The notes beneath the pieces are model-generated. The model did no database searches. It was given only the letters and a program-made list of their open reading frames with translations, and was not told the DNA's origin. DNA of 64,000 bases, taken from positions 16,052,901 through 16,116,900 of the forward strand of contig CM028326.1 of NCBI GenBank assembly GCA_016647705.1, read 5' to 3'. The stretch is from Eucommia ulmoides. Taxonomy: Eukaryota > Streptophyta > Magnoliopsida > Garryales > Eucommiaceae. Of the stretch, positions 55,866-64,000 are shown piece by piece. The position numbers and the translations under genes are program-made. Position 1 is the stretch's first letter, and each line of letters opens with the position of its first letter.

Positions 55866-57432
55866 ACACACAAAAAACAGAAACAAAAACAAAAACAAAA
55901 ACAGAAAACACAACATAAATCAACTAAACATAAATCTGAGTTCACAACAAACAACAAATAGTTTTGTATTTAAAAAAATAAACACATTTAGGATCAAAAA
56001 CAAAAACAGAGAACAGAAACAGGATCAGAAACAAAAAAATAGAAACAGAAACAGGGAACAAAAACAGGGAACAGAGCATAAATATGAACATTAACCATTT
56101 GATATCGAACGAGAATACCGTCGGCATGTTTGTTTCCACATTTCAACATCCAAAACATAATATTGAGCTTGTACCTGCACATAGCCAGTATCAAAAGTTT
56201 GTTCCCATATTTTTGCAAAATCCATCACAAATTCACAATACTCTTACTCTTACCAACAAAACTTATAGCAAAGTGTTTCGATTTAAACATAAAATGTTAA
56301 AAAAATAATTATCCTATTAAAGATCTAATTTGTAAGAGAATTTCTTATAAACAATAAAAAAAAAAAAAAATTATTAGCTTAGTAATATTACTAATTGAAA
56401 TAATTTAGGAATGATTGAAAAATCTACTGAGATTTGTTTAAGAATATTTCCAAATCTAGATTTTTGAATAATTAATTGTTAAAAACATTTAGAATGACGC
56501 TACCGCTAAAAAGGTGAAATGATTTTGTAGCTAAAAAACCCTATAGGAGCAAATGCAACTATATAAATGTAGAAGTATATAAAAAAACAACTGAAATATC
56601 ATATCTCGCACCTGATCAGGAAGTAAACTGTGAAGGGAGCTCCCAATCTTAATTCAAAATCTCACAATCTCGATGGCTGCAGAGTAGTAAAATTAGAGAC
56701 AAAATTGACATTAAACCATAGATTCATAGATAAGAAATCAACAAAATATATTAACCCTATATATTTCTATTCGGTTCCCTAAATTTTAGAACAAAATTAT
56801 GAAAACAGAACAACATTGTTCTAGATTTCTATTTATATTCCAACTCTTTGAGAACAATAACATAAATCTGGGAACCAAAAACACCAAACAAAGGTCGACC
56901 TAATCTCAATTTAAGGTGAAAAAGTTATATGCACAAACCTGTGGTGCTGCTTCAAATACACGAAACTGCTTATTAAGAATAGAAATAGGAACAACAACAG
57001 CAACATAACAGAAACAGGAACAGGATAGAAATAGGAACATGTATATATCTCTAAAAAATAATCCCAAAAAGTATAAGTATAACTAAAGACATTTTCAATT
57101 TCAAAAAAACACAAATATAAACATTTATAAAATTTAAAAAAGTATAAATATAACAAAAAAACACAAATACAAACTAAAAATATTTCTAATTTTTGTTAGC
57201 CCAAATATAAACATAAACAGAAATTAAAATAGAAATAGAATATAGAAATGACCACAACAGGAACAACATGAACAGAGAACATAAACACAAACAGGAACAG
57301 AATAGAAATAGGAACAGGAACAGAACAAAAATAGGAACAGAACAGAGCATAACAGAAACAGTAACAGGAATAGGAACAGGAATAAGAACATGAACAAGAA
57401 TAGGAATAGGAACAGGAACAGGAACAGGAAAA
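55866..57432 (-). repeat. Diffuse hexamer arrays (TTTCTG/TTCCTG type)
   Basis: Clusters of CAGAAACA, CAGGAACA and their variants lie at 55866-55912, 55995-56075, 56985-57040 and 57215-57432, separated by AT-rich sequence. Long frames across them encode only low-complexity residues and are not genes. Confidence 0.7.
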
Positions 57433-58259
57433 CATAATTCTAGAAAAGAGAAATTAGTACACATATAATTTATGTTTTGAATCATATATCCACATATGGT
57501 GGCAGTAATGAAGAAAAATTGACATTCTAAACTATAACACAAATTTTCAGATCAAAATTTTGCGAACAAAACAGAATTGTTACCGAATTTCTATTTTTGT
57601 TCCACATTTTATGGGAACAGGAAAACTAAACAAAACCACCTAACACTCCATGCACACATGATTTACCTCATAAACTTACTGATGATGCAGAAGTAAGACA
57701 TGAATGTCGAGATTCCCATCATTCATACATATAGCTTTCTTTCAACCTGTAAGAATGAACTTTTCTGCAAGAATAAAATGTCTGTTAGAGTCAAATTTTA
57801 AGCACTCACCATTGATTCAAAACAAATCATATTGCTTCATTACAATACTATAAAGAAAAATATGTTCAAACACTCCAAACAATCAAGAAGACATAGAAAG
57901 TAACAAAAAAAAAATCAAAATATTAGTTCAATACATCCACCATTACATTCAATTGAAATATAGATTATAAAGACTTTAAAATAGTATCTTCTCATTTCAA
58001 AAAAATGGATGTCACTTCTCAAGATCCAATAGACCATGTCATTTGCCAAAATAATTATACTAATCAATTACTGCACACTGACACTAATCAATTAAATAGA
58101 ATAAAAAATGCTTTAGATCCAAAACAAAAGTGAATTCTCCCAGATTTACATTTCTGTTCCAAGTTTTCTAGGAACATGATCCAAAAAGCTATTGAACATG
58201 ATTTAAACTATGGTTAAGAATTTGATTATGATTTGAACATAATCTGAAAACCAATCTAT

Positions 58260-58900
58260 TATTCGCGAAACAAAAAACAATAAAAAACGAAAAACAGAAA
58301 CTAACCTTGCCAAAATTCTCTACAATCGGCAGCAAAACAAACAAAAAATAGAAACTAACCTTTGCTTCCAGTTTTCTGGGAACATAAACAGAAATCTGGA
58401 AACCAAATCAAACTCGACATGGAACAGAAACGGTAAACATGACCAAATCAAACTCGACATGCCAGAAACAGTAACATGATTTGAAATATGGTTAAGAATT
58501 TGATCATGATTTGAACAAAAAATAGTAAAAAAAACAAAAAACAGAAACTAACCTTTGCTTCCAGTTTTCTGGGAACATAAACAGAAATCTGGGAACCAAA
58601 TCAAATTGGACATGGAACAGAAATAGTAAACATGACCAAATCAAACTTGACATGTCCAAAATTCTCAACAATTGGCACCAAATCAAACTCGACATGGCCA
58701 GAAATAGTAACATGATTTGAACTACGATTAAGAATTTGATCATGATTTGAACAAAAAACAGTAAAAAAACAAAAAACAGAAACTAACTTTGCCAAAATTC
58801 TCTACAATTGGTAGCAAAACAATGAAAAAACAGAAACTAACGTTTGCTTCCAGTTTTCTGGGAACATAAACAGAAATCTGGGAACCAAAGCTTCCACCAC
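58260..58900 (-). repeat. Tandem repeat, three units
   Basis: The block TTTGCTTCCAGTTTTCTGGG followed by AACATAAACAGAAATCTGG occurs at 58361, 58554 and 58843. Between them AAATCAAACTCGACATGG and ATGATTTGAAC...AAGAATTTGATCATGA words recur. The spacings (193 and 289 bases) suggest a unit of about 95-190 bp with partial copies. Confidence 0.8.
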
Positions 58901-59576
58901 TCCAAGAAGTTGTTCTTCGTGAATGAGATGAAAGCGAGCTACTGCAGCTTTTCATCCCTTTGTTTGAGATGAATTCCTAGAACCAATTAAAGAAAAGAGA
59001 TCAACTCATTTAAAGCAACTGTTAGCTCAATGAAACAAAATACACGACACTAATAAGGTGACTACAAAAAAAAAAGTGGTGAAACAATGCGTATACAATA
59101 TGCATAAACTACCATCAAATAGAAGAAAATAATAAGGTGCTAAAGAAAACCATTACCTTCATCCTATGTAGATCAGCAGACATGATTAATCTGAAAAAGA
59201 AAAAAAAAAAAGAAAAAAAAAAGAGCCAAGCATAGCAAATCTTGCAAGAAATGAATACAGACCGTTATATAATTTCATACAAAATAAAGTAGATTTGCAA
59301 TCATCGGAGTGGGAGATCGAAGCAAGGAGCATAACCAAACCAAATATGTTTAGGTATTACCCATTTCAAACAAAATCAAACCCAAATCGAACAAAATCAA
59401 ACCCAAATCAAAAGAAAGTAAAGCTAAAAAAATCATACCCATTACCTAACTAACAATCTGAGACCATGAGAATATAATAAGAACTTCATACATACTTGTA
59501 AACACAAATTCAACAATGTGTTTTTGCAGTGGATGCTATCACAGCAAACAAAATTCACGATTTGTGTTCCCAATTC

Positions 59577-59845
59577 CATTTGTGTTTGCATTTAATCAGA
59601 AACCAATAAGGCAAGTCAGATTCAACCGAGAGAGAGAAGAGTACCTGTGATTAGGGATGAATAGAGAAACGAAGCTTTGCGTCGCTGAGAAGCTTGAGAA
59701 AAAGATTTGTTCCATTTGTGTTTGCATTAAATCAGAAACCAAAAAGGCAAGTCAGATTCAACTGAGAGAGAGGAGAGTATCTGTGATTAGGGATTAATAG
59801 GGAAACGAAGCTTTGCGTCACTGAGAAGCTTGAGAAAGAGATTTG
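59577..59845 (-). repeat. Tandem duplication, about 138-bp unit
   Basis: TTGTGTTTGCATT(T/A)AATCAG through GAAGCTTTGCGTC...GAGAAGCTTGAGAAA occurs twice in succession (from about 59579 and 59717), with few differences. Confidence 0.85.
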
Positions 59846-59849
59846 TGTA

Positions 59850-60400
59850 TACCTGAGCGGTGATGTCCGGTGATGGAATAGCGATGACAGCCATGGCCGT
59901 ACGTGGCAATGCCTGGTGATGGAGCAACAAAGACGGTCATGGCGGTGGGTGGCGATGCGCGGCGATGGAGCAGTGATGGCGGTGGTTTTGGTGGCAGATC
60001 GAGGCAAAAATAAACAGAGAGAAAGGGCAATGAAAGAGAGAGAGAGGTCGATCGATCATAAATCGGACGAAAGCAAACCCAAATCTGGCCAAATCGGACT
60101 TCAATGATAGTGGCGACGATGGTTCTGCGACGGGTCGATGCCAAGCGGCGAAAGCGATGGCGAAAGGCAGTGATGGCGAAAGGCAGTGATGGCGATGGAT
60201 GGTGCCGTGGATGAACGACGACAATGGATTGGGTGGAGTCGAGAGTGACGGAGACGGCGATGGCGATGGCGATGGCAGTAGCGGTGGCCATAATGGCGGT
60301 TGGCCGATTTCAGCGGCGACGTCGGAGGTGGGAGAGAGAGAGAGAAAGAGAGATGAAGAGGGCTGGGGAAGAGAGTGAGTTGCGGCGGCTCTAACCCTAA
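59850..60400 (-). repeat. Trinucleotide-rich GATGGC/GGTGGC segment
   Basis: Low-complexity GATGGCGATGGC and GGCGAAAGGCAGTGATGGC words (for example 60160-60290) are followed by GAGAGAGAGAGAAAGAGAG (60333-60352). Overlapping frames on both strands encode biased residues (Ala, Ile, Thr, His, Arg) with no domain; I do not call a gene. Confidence 0.7.
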
Positions 60401-60639
60401 AATATGAGGATCTATAAGATAAATCTCATCCAACGGTTGAGAATGTCTTTGATGTTTGTCTCTTGATCCGACGGCCCTGAATGTAAATGAGCTGATTTAT
60501 TATATATATATATATATATATAAATTTTATATACACACATTTATATGTGTTTCAGCCGAAAGCAATTAAAAAAATAAAAATAAATAAGAACCGAAAACAG
60601 AATAGGTAATTTTTAAAATTCTTTCTCCTTTATTTATAT

Positions 60640-60711
60640 ATATATGTGTGTGTGTGTGTACGTACCTATGTATATATATACGTATGTATGTGTGTGTGTG
60701 TGTGTGTGTAT
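60640..60711. repeat. (TG)n and (TA)n microsatellites
   Basis: TGTGTGTGTGTGT at 60645-60659 and a longer TG run at 60690-60710 flank a TATATATACGTATGTATG stretch. Confidence 0.9.
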
Positions 60712-61172
60712 AATGTTAAAATAAAATATAAAATAAAATATATCACACGTTCAATTCATGGGGATAACTATGCAGACAAGTATACATGTATATTTATGTC
60801 AAAATATATATATGGCGGGTTCGAGAAATACAGTCGGTATAGAAATATCTAATTTGCGAAGAATACAGTTTAAAATAAAAATTGTAAATTTTACAAAAAT
60901 GACAATTTTCAGTATTTCGTCAACTAATAAAATTTTTAACAATTGATTAATATTTTTCTACAAATTATATTATTGACGCGAAATTTTTGTAATCGTTACT
61001 ATAATAATTTTCGTACAGTTAATATTGACATAGAAAATATGGTGTATAGTAATTTTGTATAATCAAAATTTGGGGAATGGAAAATGATGCATTTTAGGGT
61101 CACACATTGCATAGTAGGTTTATTTTAAATAAATTATTAATTTAGGCCTTATCTCTGTTAGGTTCACAGACG

Positions 61173-61382
61173 AAGCTTGATGAGAACCAACGTGCACCAA
61201 CAAAGGATCCGCTGCATGTTTCAATTGGGCCTATTACGAGGGCAAGATCCAAGAAGATCAAAGAAGCACTTAATGGGCTAATTCAAGATATATGGGCTGA
61301 ATCTAAAGTCATAATGCCCAAGTTAGGCCCAAATGGCAATCAATGCCTAATCCATCTCATAAAGGCAAGCAAATGGGCTTAG
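61173..61382 (+). pseudogene. C-terminal end of a gypsy polyprotein, inside the LTR
   Basis: An open frame without an ATG, KLDENQRAPTKDPLHVSIGP, then ITRARSKKIKEALNGLIQDIW, to the TAG at 61380-61382. GPITRARSKKIKEALNGL is a motif seen at the C-terminal end of pol in several plant gypsy families. No other pol sequence precedes it; the sequence to the left is Tekay-like LTR. The simplest reading is that pol runs into the 3' LTR, so the 5' LTR copies its tail. Confidence 0.6.
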
Positions 61383-62072
61383 TCATGAACTTAAATGGGC
61401 CAAAGCATGAGACCCACGAAATTCTACTTATTTATTTTAGTTTATATCATTTTGTAAGACATCAATGCCAATTAGTATTTTTATTTTTTAGTATTGATCT
61501 TGTAATAAGTTTGAAAGGCATCTAGGACTTTTGTTCTTATAGCCTCCCCCTAGGTGTGAAAGGCCACCCACTATCTATAGTAGGGTGTGCTAAAGTTGAA
61601 GACTTCTTGTGTGAAAATGACAACCCTAGGTGTAAAAGACCGCCCCCTATCTAAGGTAGGGTGTGCTTGACCACCCACTAGCCTAGGCTCTCATTTGTGT
61701 TAGTTGCCTATTTAAGAGAGTTGTATTCCATGAGAAAAACACATTACTTGAATAATATATCAGATTGAGAGAGTTTTCTCTTGAGTTCTTCATAGAACTT
61801 TTCTTTAAACTTATCAAGAATTTCTTGTGGCGTTCAAACTCTATAACTTCGGTTCGTGATTCCATTATAATCTTTGGGTCGAGGTTTGTTATTTTATACC
61901 TTTGGTTCGCGTTTCATTCATAAACGTTGGGTCAAGGTTTCTATCAAATATTCTGTATTTTTGTGTTCTTCCTTTCTTTCTTTTCATTATAAATCCAGAT
62001 TTTAGATCGATCCTAGCAAAGACACCATAAATTGGTTTTGGGTCTCACTAATTCTTGGTGAGGTTCGCATCA
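61178..62072 (+). repeat. Gypsy 5' LTR
   Basis: It starts TGATGAGAACCAACG (proposed) and ends GTTCGCATCA directly before the PBS. It contains two imperfect copies of a unit CCTAGGTGTGAAAGGCCACC...AGTAGGGTGTGCT (about 61551 and 61624) and TTGCCTATTTAAGAGAG (61705-61721) as core promoter. Its first 205 bases are open and encode the end of a pol protein. The start is uncertain because only one LTR is visible. Confidence 0.68.
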
Positions 62073-62074
62073 TT

Positions 62075-62092
62075 TGGTATCAGAGCACGGTT
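62075..62092 (+). other. Gypsy primer-binding site
   Basis: TGGTATCAGAGCACGGTT lies two bases after the LTR; initiator tRNA-Met type. Confidence 0.9.
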
Positions 62093-62339
62093 CTAAAATC
62101 AGGTTTGATCTATCCTTGTTTTTCATTAATTAGTTTCTTTTATTTCATCTTCAATTCTATTCAGATCTTGTTTAAGTCTTCAATTTTGTTCAGATCTCGT
62201 TTAAAGCTTCAATTCTGTTCAGATCTTGTTAAGTGTTCAAATCTGTTCAGATCTTGTTTAAAGTCTTCAAATTTGTTAGATATTATTTAAGGTTATTTCA
62301 TCATCATTTAAAAAAAAAAAAAAACGAAAATCCTGCAGC

Positions 62340-62375
<36 letters not shown>

Positions 62376-62704
62376 AGAAACAGAAACAAAACAAAAAAAA
62401 AAAAAAAAAACGAAAATCCTGCAGCAAAAAAGAGAGCATATTCTTCTTGATCGATTCCATAAGTTATCCTTTGTGTTGTCCTTGTTCGTTTTGTTTTCTT
62501 TCCTAAATTTCATTCTTAGTGAAGTGAATCACAGAGTTCGGATTGTTGCGAGAAATTCTGATTGAGATAGGTTAAGTTCAATAAAGAACTAAAAGAGGAA
62601 GCTACGAGTGAAAAAAGGCAAGAGAGTGTGAGTGACATACTTTGAGTGCAAACACGTGAGGGAGTGTGTGAGGACTTATTCTCTAATATTTCTATTTTCA
62701 AGAT
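62093..62704 (+). repeat. Leader of the gypsy element with tandem repeats
   Basis: Four to five copies of a unit of about 29 bp around TTCAGATCTTGTTTAAAG lie at 62158-62280. AAAACGAAAATCCTGCAGC occurs twice (62324 and 62409), separated by long A-runs (62341-62373 and 62392-62410). No gene. Confidence 0.8.
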
Positions 62705-64000
62705 ATGTCTTCCAGGGGTAACACATCAAACAATGAAGGAGGGGAAGTGACGACCACCATGTTGCAGGCTATGCAACAACAATTTGAATGCATAAATGTA
62801 GTGTTTAATGAAATGCGGGATCGGATGGATAAGCAAGACGCTGCTATTGCCGCTTGGCGTGAGGGGCAGCCCTAAGGAGTCCCAAATGCTAGAAGAAGGC
62901 AAGAAAGGCATGCCCACGTGGAAAATTCTGATGGTGACCACGAGGATGAGTTCGAAAATAATGAAGAGCAATCTTCATTGAACGGTGAGGGTTGGTTCGT
63001 GCCAAGGGCAGAAAGGCGTGGAAGAGTTTTCCGCAGAGATCCAAGATGGCGAGATGGGCTTGATCGAAACCTTGGGAACATAAAAATGAAGATACCGTCG
63101 TTCCAAGGAAAAAATGACCCTGAAGCTTACTTGGAGTGGGAGAAAAAGGTGGAGTTGATTTTTGAGTGCCACAATTACTCCGAGGAGAAAAAGGTAAAAC
63201 TTGCTGTAATTGAATTTGTTGATTATGCTATAATATGGTGGGATCAACTTGTGATGAACAGAAGGAGAAACCATGAGAGGCCAATCGAGTCGTGGGCGGA
63301 AATGAAGGCCATCATGAGGAGGAGGTTTGTCCCTAGTCACTACTATAGGGACTTGTACCAGAAGTTACAAAGTCTTACTCAAGGCTATCGGAGCGTGGAT
63401 GATTACTTCAAGGAGATGGAGATCGCCATGATTCGGGCTAATATCGAGGAGGACAGAGAAGCCACAATGGCAAGGTTCTTGAATGGGCTGAATCGGGAGA
63501 TTGCCAACGTAGTGGAGTTGCAACACTATGTGGAGTTGGAGGACATGGTGCACATGGCAATAAAGGTGGAACGACAACTTAAAAGGAAGGGAACTCGGTT
63601 ATTTCAAAACTCGGGCTCCTCTACTTCATGGAGGCCGAATGGGAGGAAAGATGAAGGGGTTGTTTCAAAGTCCAAAACCGAACCACCAAAAAGGAGAGAT
63701 GATGTGCCCAATGCCAACAAAGGTAAAACTGAAACTCAAACTCGTAACCGTGATATTAAATGTTTTCGTTGTTTGGGAGTAGGTCACATAGCTTCACAAT
63801 GCCCAAATAAAAGGACCATGATAGCACGTGTTGATGGAGAAGTGGAAACGGAAAATGAGAGTGAAGATGACCAAATGCCACCACATAAGGATGCTTGTGA
63901 CGATGACATGGAGTACCCGGTGGAGGGAGAGTCACTTGTGGCAAGGCGCGCTCTAAGTGCCCAAGTAGCGGAGGATGACATGGAACAACAAAGGGAGAAT
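62705..64000 (+). pseudogene. Gypsy gag (one stop; continues past the window)
   Basis: It starts at ATG 62705 (MSSRGNTSNNEGGEVTTTML) and stays in frame for 432 codons to the window end, except for TAA 62873-62875 at codon 57, probably from CAA. A Gln/Met-rich N-terminal helix precedes an acidic stretch, then the capsid core [82 protein letters not shown] and [21 protein letters not shown]. The zinc knuckle is [14 protein letters not shown]. Gag would form the particle that packages element RNA. Confidence 0.85.

Larger units (their letters stand above)
55615..60495 (-). mobile_element. Unclassified 4.9-kb unit with 11-bp flanking repeats
   Basis: The direct repeat TTTATTATATA flanks it (55604-55614 and 60496-60506). 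Read on the minus strand it begins TCAGCTCATTTACATTC and ends GGGTTGCCCACTAG, that is TC...CTAG, preceded by A and followed by T, as Helitrons require, but Helitrons do not duplicate their target. No TIRs are seen, and no Rep-helicase or transposase frame. The 5' side on the minus strand resembles a gene start: CTCTCTTTCTCTCTCTC leader, then GCC/ATC trinucleotide-rich sequence. The rest is mostly short tandem repeats. It could be a non-autonomous Helitron, a non-TIR Mutator-like element or something else. Confidence 0.45.
55122..61177 (+). mobile_element. Tekay-like LTR fragment, split by a 4.9-kb unit
   Basis: It begins TGTAAGACCCGACG at 55122, like the Tekay LTRs. Its later part, 60507-61177, shares AAATTTGGGGAATGG, then TTAATTTAGGCC and ATAGGTTCACA-like words with 12090-12195 of the Tekay 5' LTR. 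The last third of the LTR is missing because the gypsy LTR starts at 61178. No internal region is attached. It is a more distant relative of the complete Tekay copy. Confidence 0.5.
61178..64000 (+). mobile_element. Ty3/gypsy retrotransposon, 5' part (continues beyond the window)
   Basis: LTR 61178-62072, PBS 62075-62092, a 600-bp leader and gag 62705-64000 are present. Gag and the LTR-borne pol tail are of a type common in plant chromovirus-like gypsy elements, but the lineage cannot be fixed without the RT. It is the best preserved element in the window: gag has a single stop. Confidence 0.8.

Noticed and set aside
57186..57542. Frames of 79-118 codons rich in Val-Pro, Cys-Ser and Leu-Phe
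   Set aside because: They translate CAGGAA/CAGAAA-type hexamer arrays on the minus strand and have no conserved features.
59818..60433. Long overlapping frames encoding Ala/Ile/Thr-, His/Arg- and Ser/Pro-rich proteins
   Set aside because: They translate trinucleotide repeats and pyrimidine-rich leader in several frames on the minus strand; no domain is recognisable and composition is fully explained by the repeats.
62304..62513. 69-codon minus-strand frame rich in Phe
   Set aside because: It is a translation of A-runs in the leader of the gypsy element.

Overview
This is a piece of flowering-plant nuclear DNA, most likely from a eudicot with a large, repeat-rich genome. Almost all of it is LTR retrotransposon sequence of typical plant lineages (Ty3/gypsy Tat, Tekay/Del chromovirus, Athila-like; Ty1/copia Sirevirus). 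The only ordinary host genes I can support are three small wound-induced-protein (DUF3774 family) genes. I see no rRNA, tRNA, CRISPR or bacterial feature.

Positions 1-40640 are a stack of insertions inside one another. The outermost element is a minus-strand Tat element (LTR 39574-40640, then gag, protease, reverse transcriptase, two RNase H domains and integrase running leftwards to about 1874). Its integrase is split by a minus-strand Sirevirus-like copia element (2390-28854, 5-bp target duplication ATGTC). Its second RNase H is separated from the first by a complete plus-strand gag-only Athila-like element, called family A here (29635-35470, duplication GTGCC). The copia element is split between gag and pol by a minus-strand family A solo LTR (8163-25069, duplication AATAG). 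That solo LTR is split by a plus-strand family A solo LTR (9170-24684, RTGAC), which is split by a plus-strand Tekay chromovirus (10710-24495, ATTTT). The Tekay element is split between gag and protease by a deleted family A element (14740-19323). This gives six levels, and four of the seven insertions belong to family A. Position 1-1873 looks like the end of yet another element abutting the Tat integrase.

Positions 40641-54200 form the gene-bearing part. Two tandemly duplicated minus-strand wound-induced-protein genes (41613-41879 and 53621-53887) share their promoters, including a GCC-box-like AGCCGCC and a TATA box. A third, shorter plus-strand family member lies at 43711-43911. Between them are a TIR element, a 5'-truncated copia element with its 3' LTR (46617-50696) and a decayed PIF/Harbinger transposon (about 50697-53188). 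Positions 54201-61177 hold a copia gag fragment and a Tekay-like LTR split by an unclassified 4.9-kb unit full of short tandem repeats. From 61178 to the window end a gypsy element begins (LTR, primer-binding site, nearly open gag).

The coding regions of the transposable elements are all broken, mainly by in-frame stops that look like C-to-T or G-to-A changes, as expected in methylated, silenced DNA. The most interesting structure is in the LTRs. Three unrelated families carry arrays of short palindromes in their upstream half, and in family A these lie directly before the core promoter. Family A and the Tekay element share the same palindrome (CGCCTAGGCG). Family A also has a gag-only coding capacity, conserved RNA hairpins after gag, and LTRs whose length varies with the number of an internal tandem unit. 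Lineage names rest on motif recognition by reading, not on a database search.
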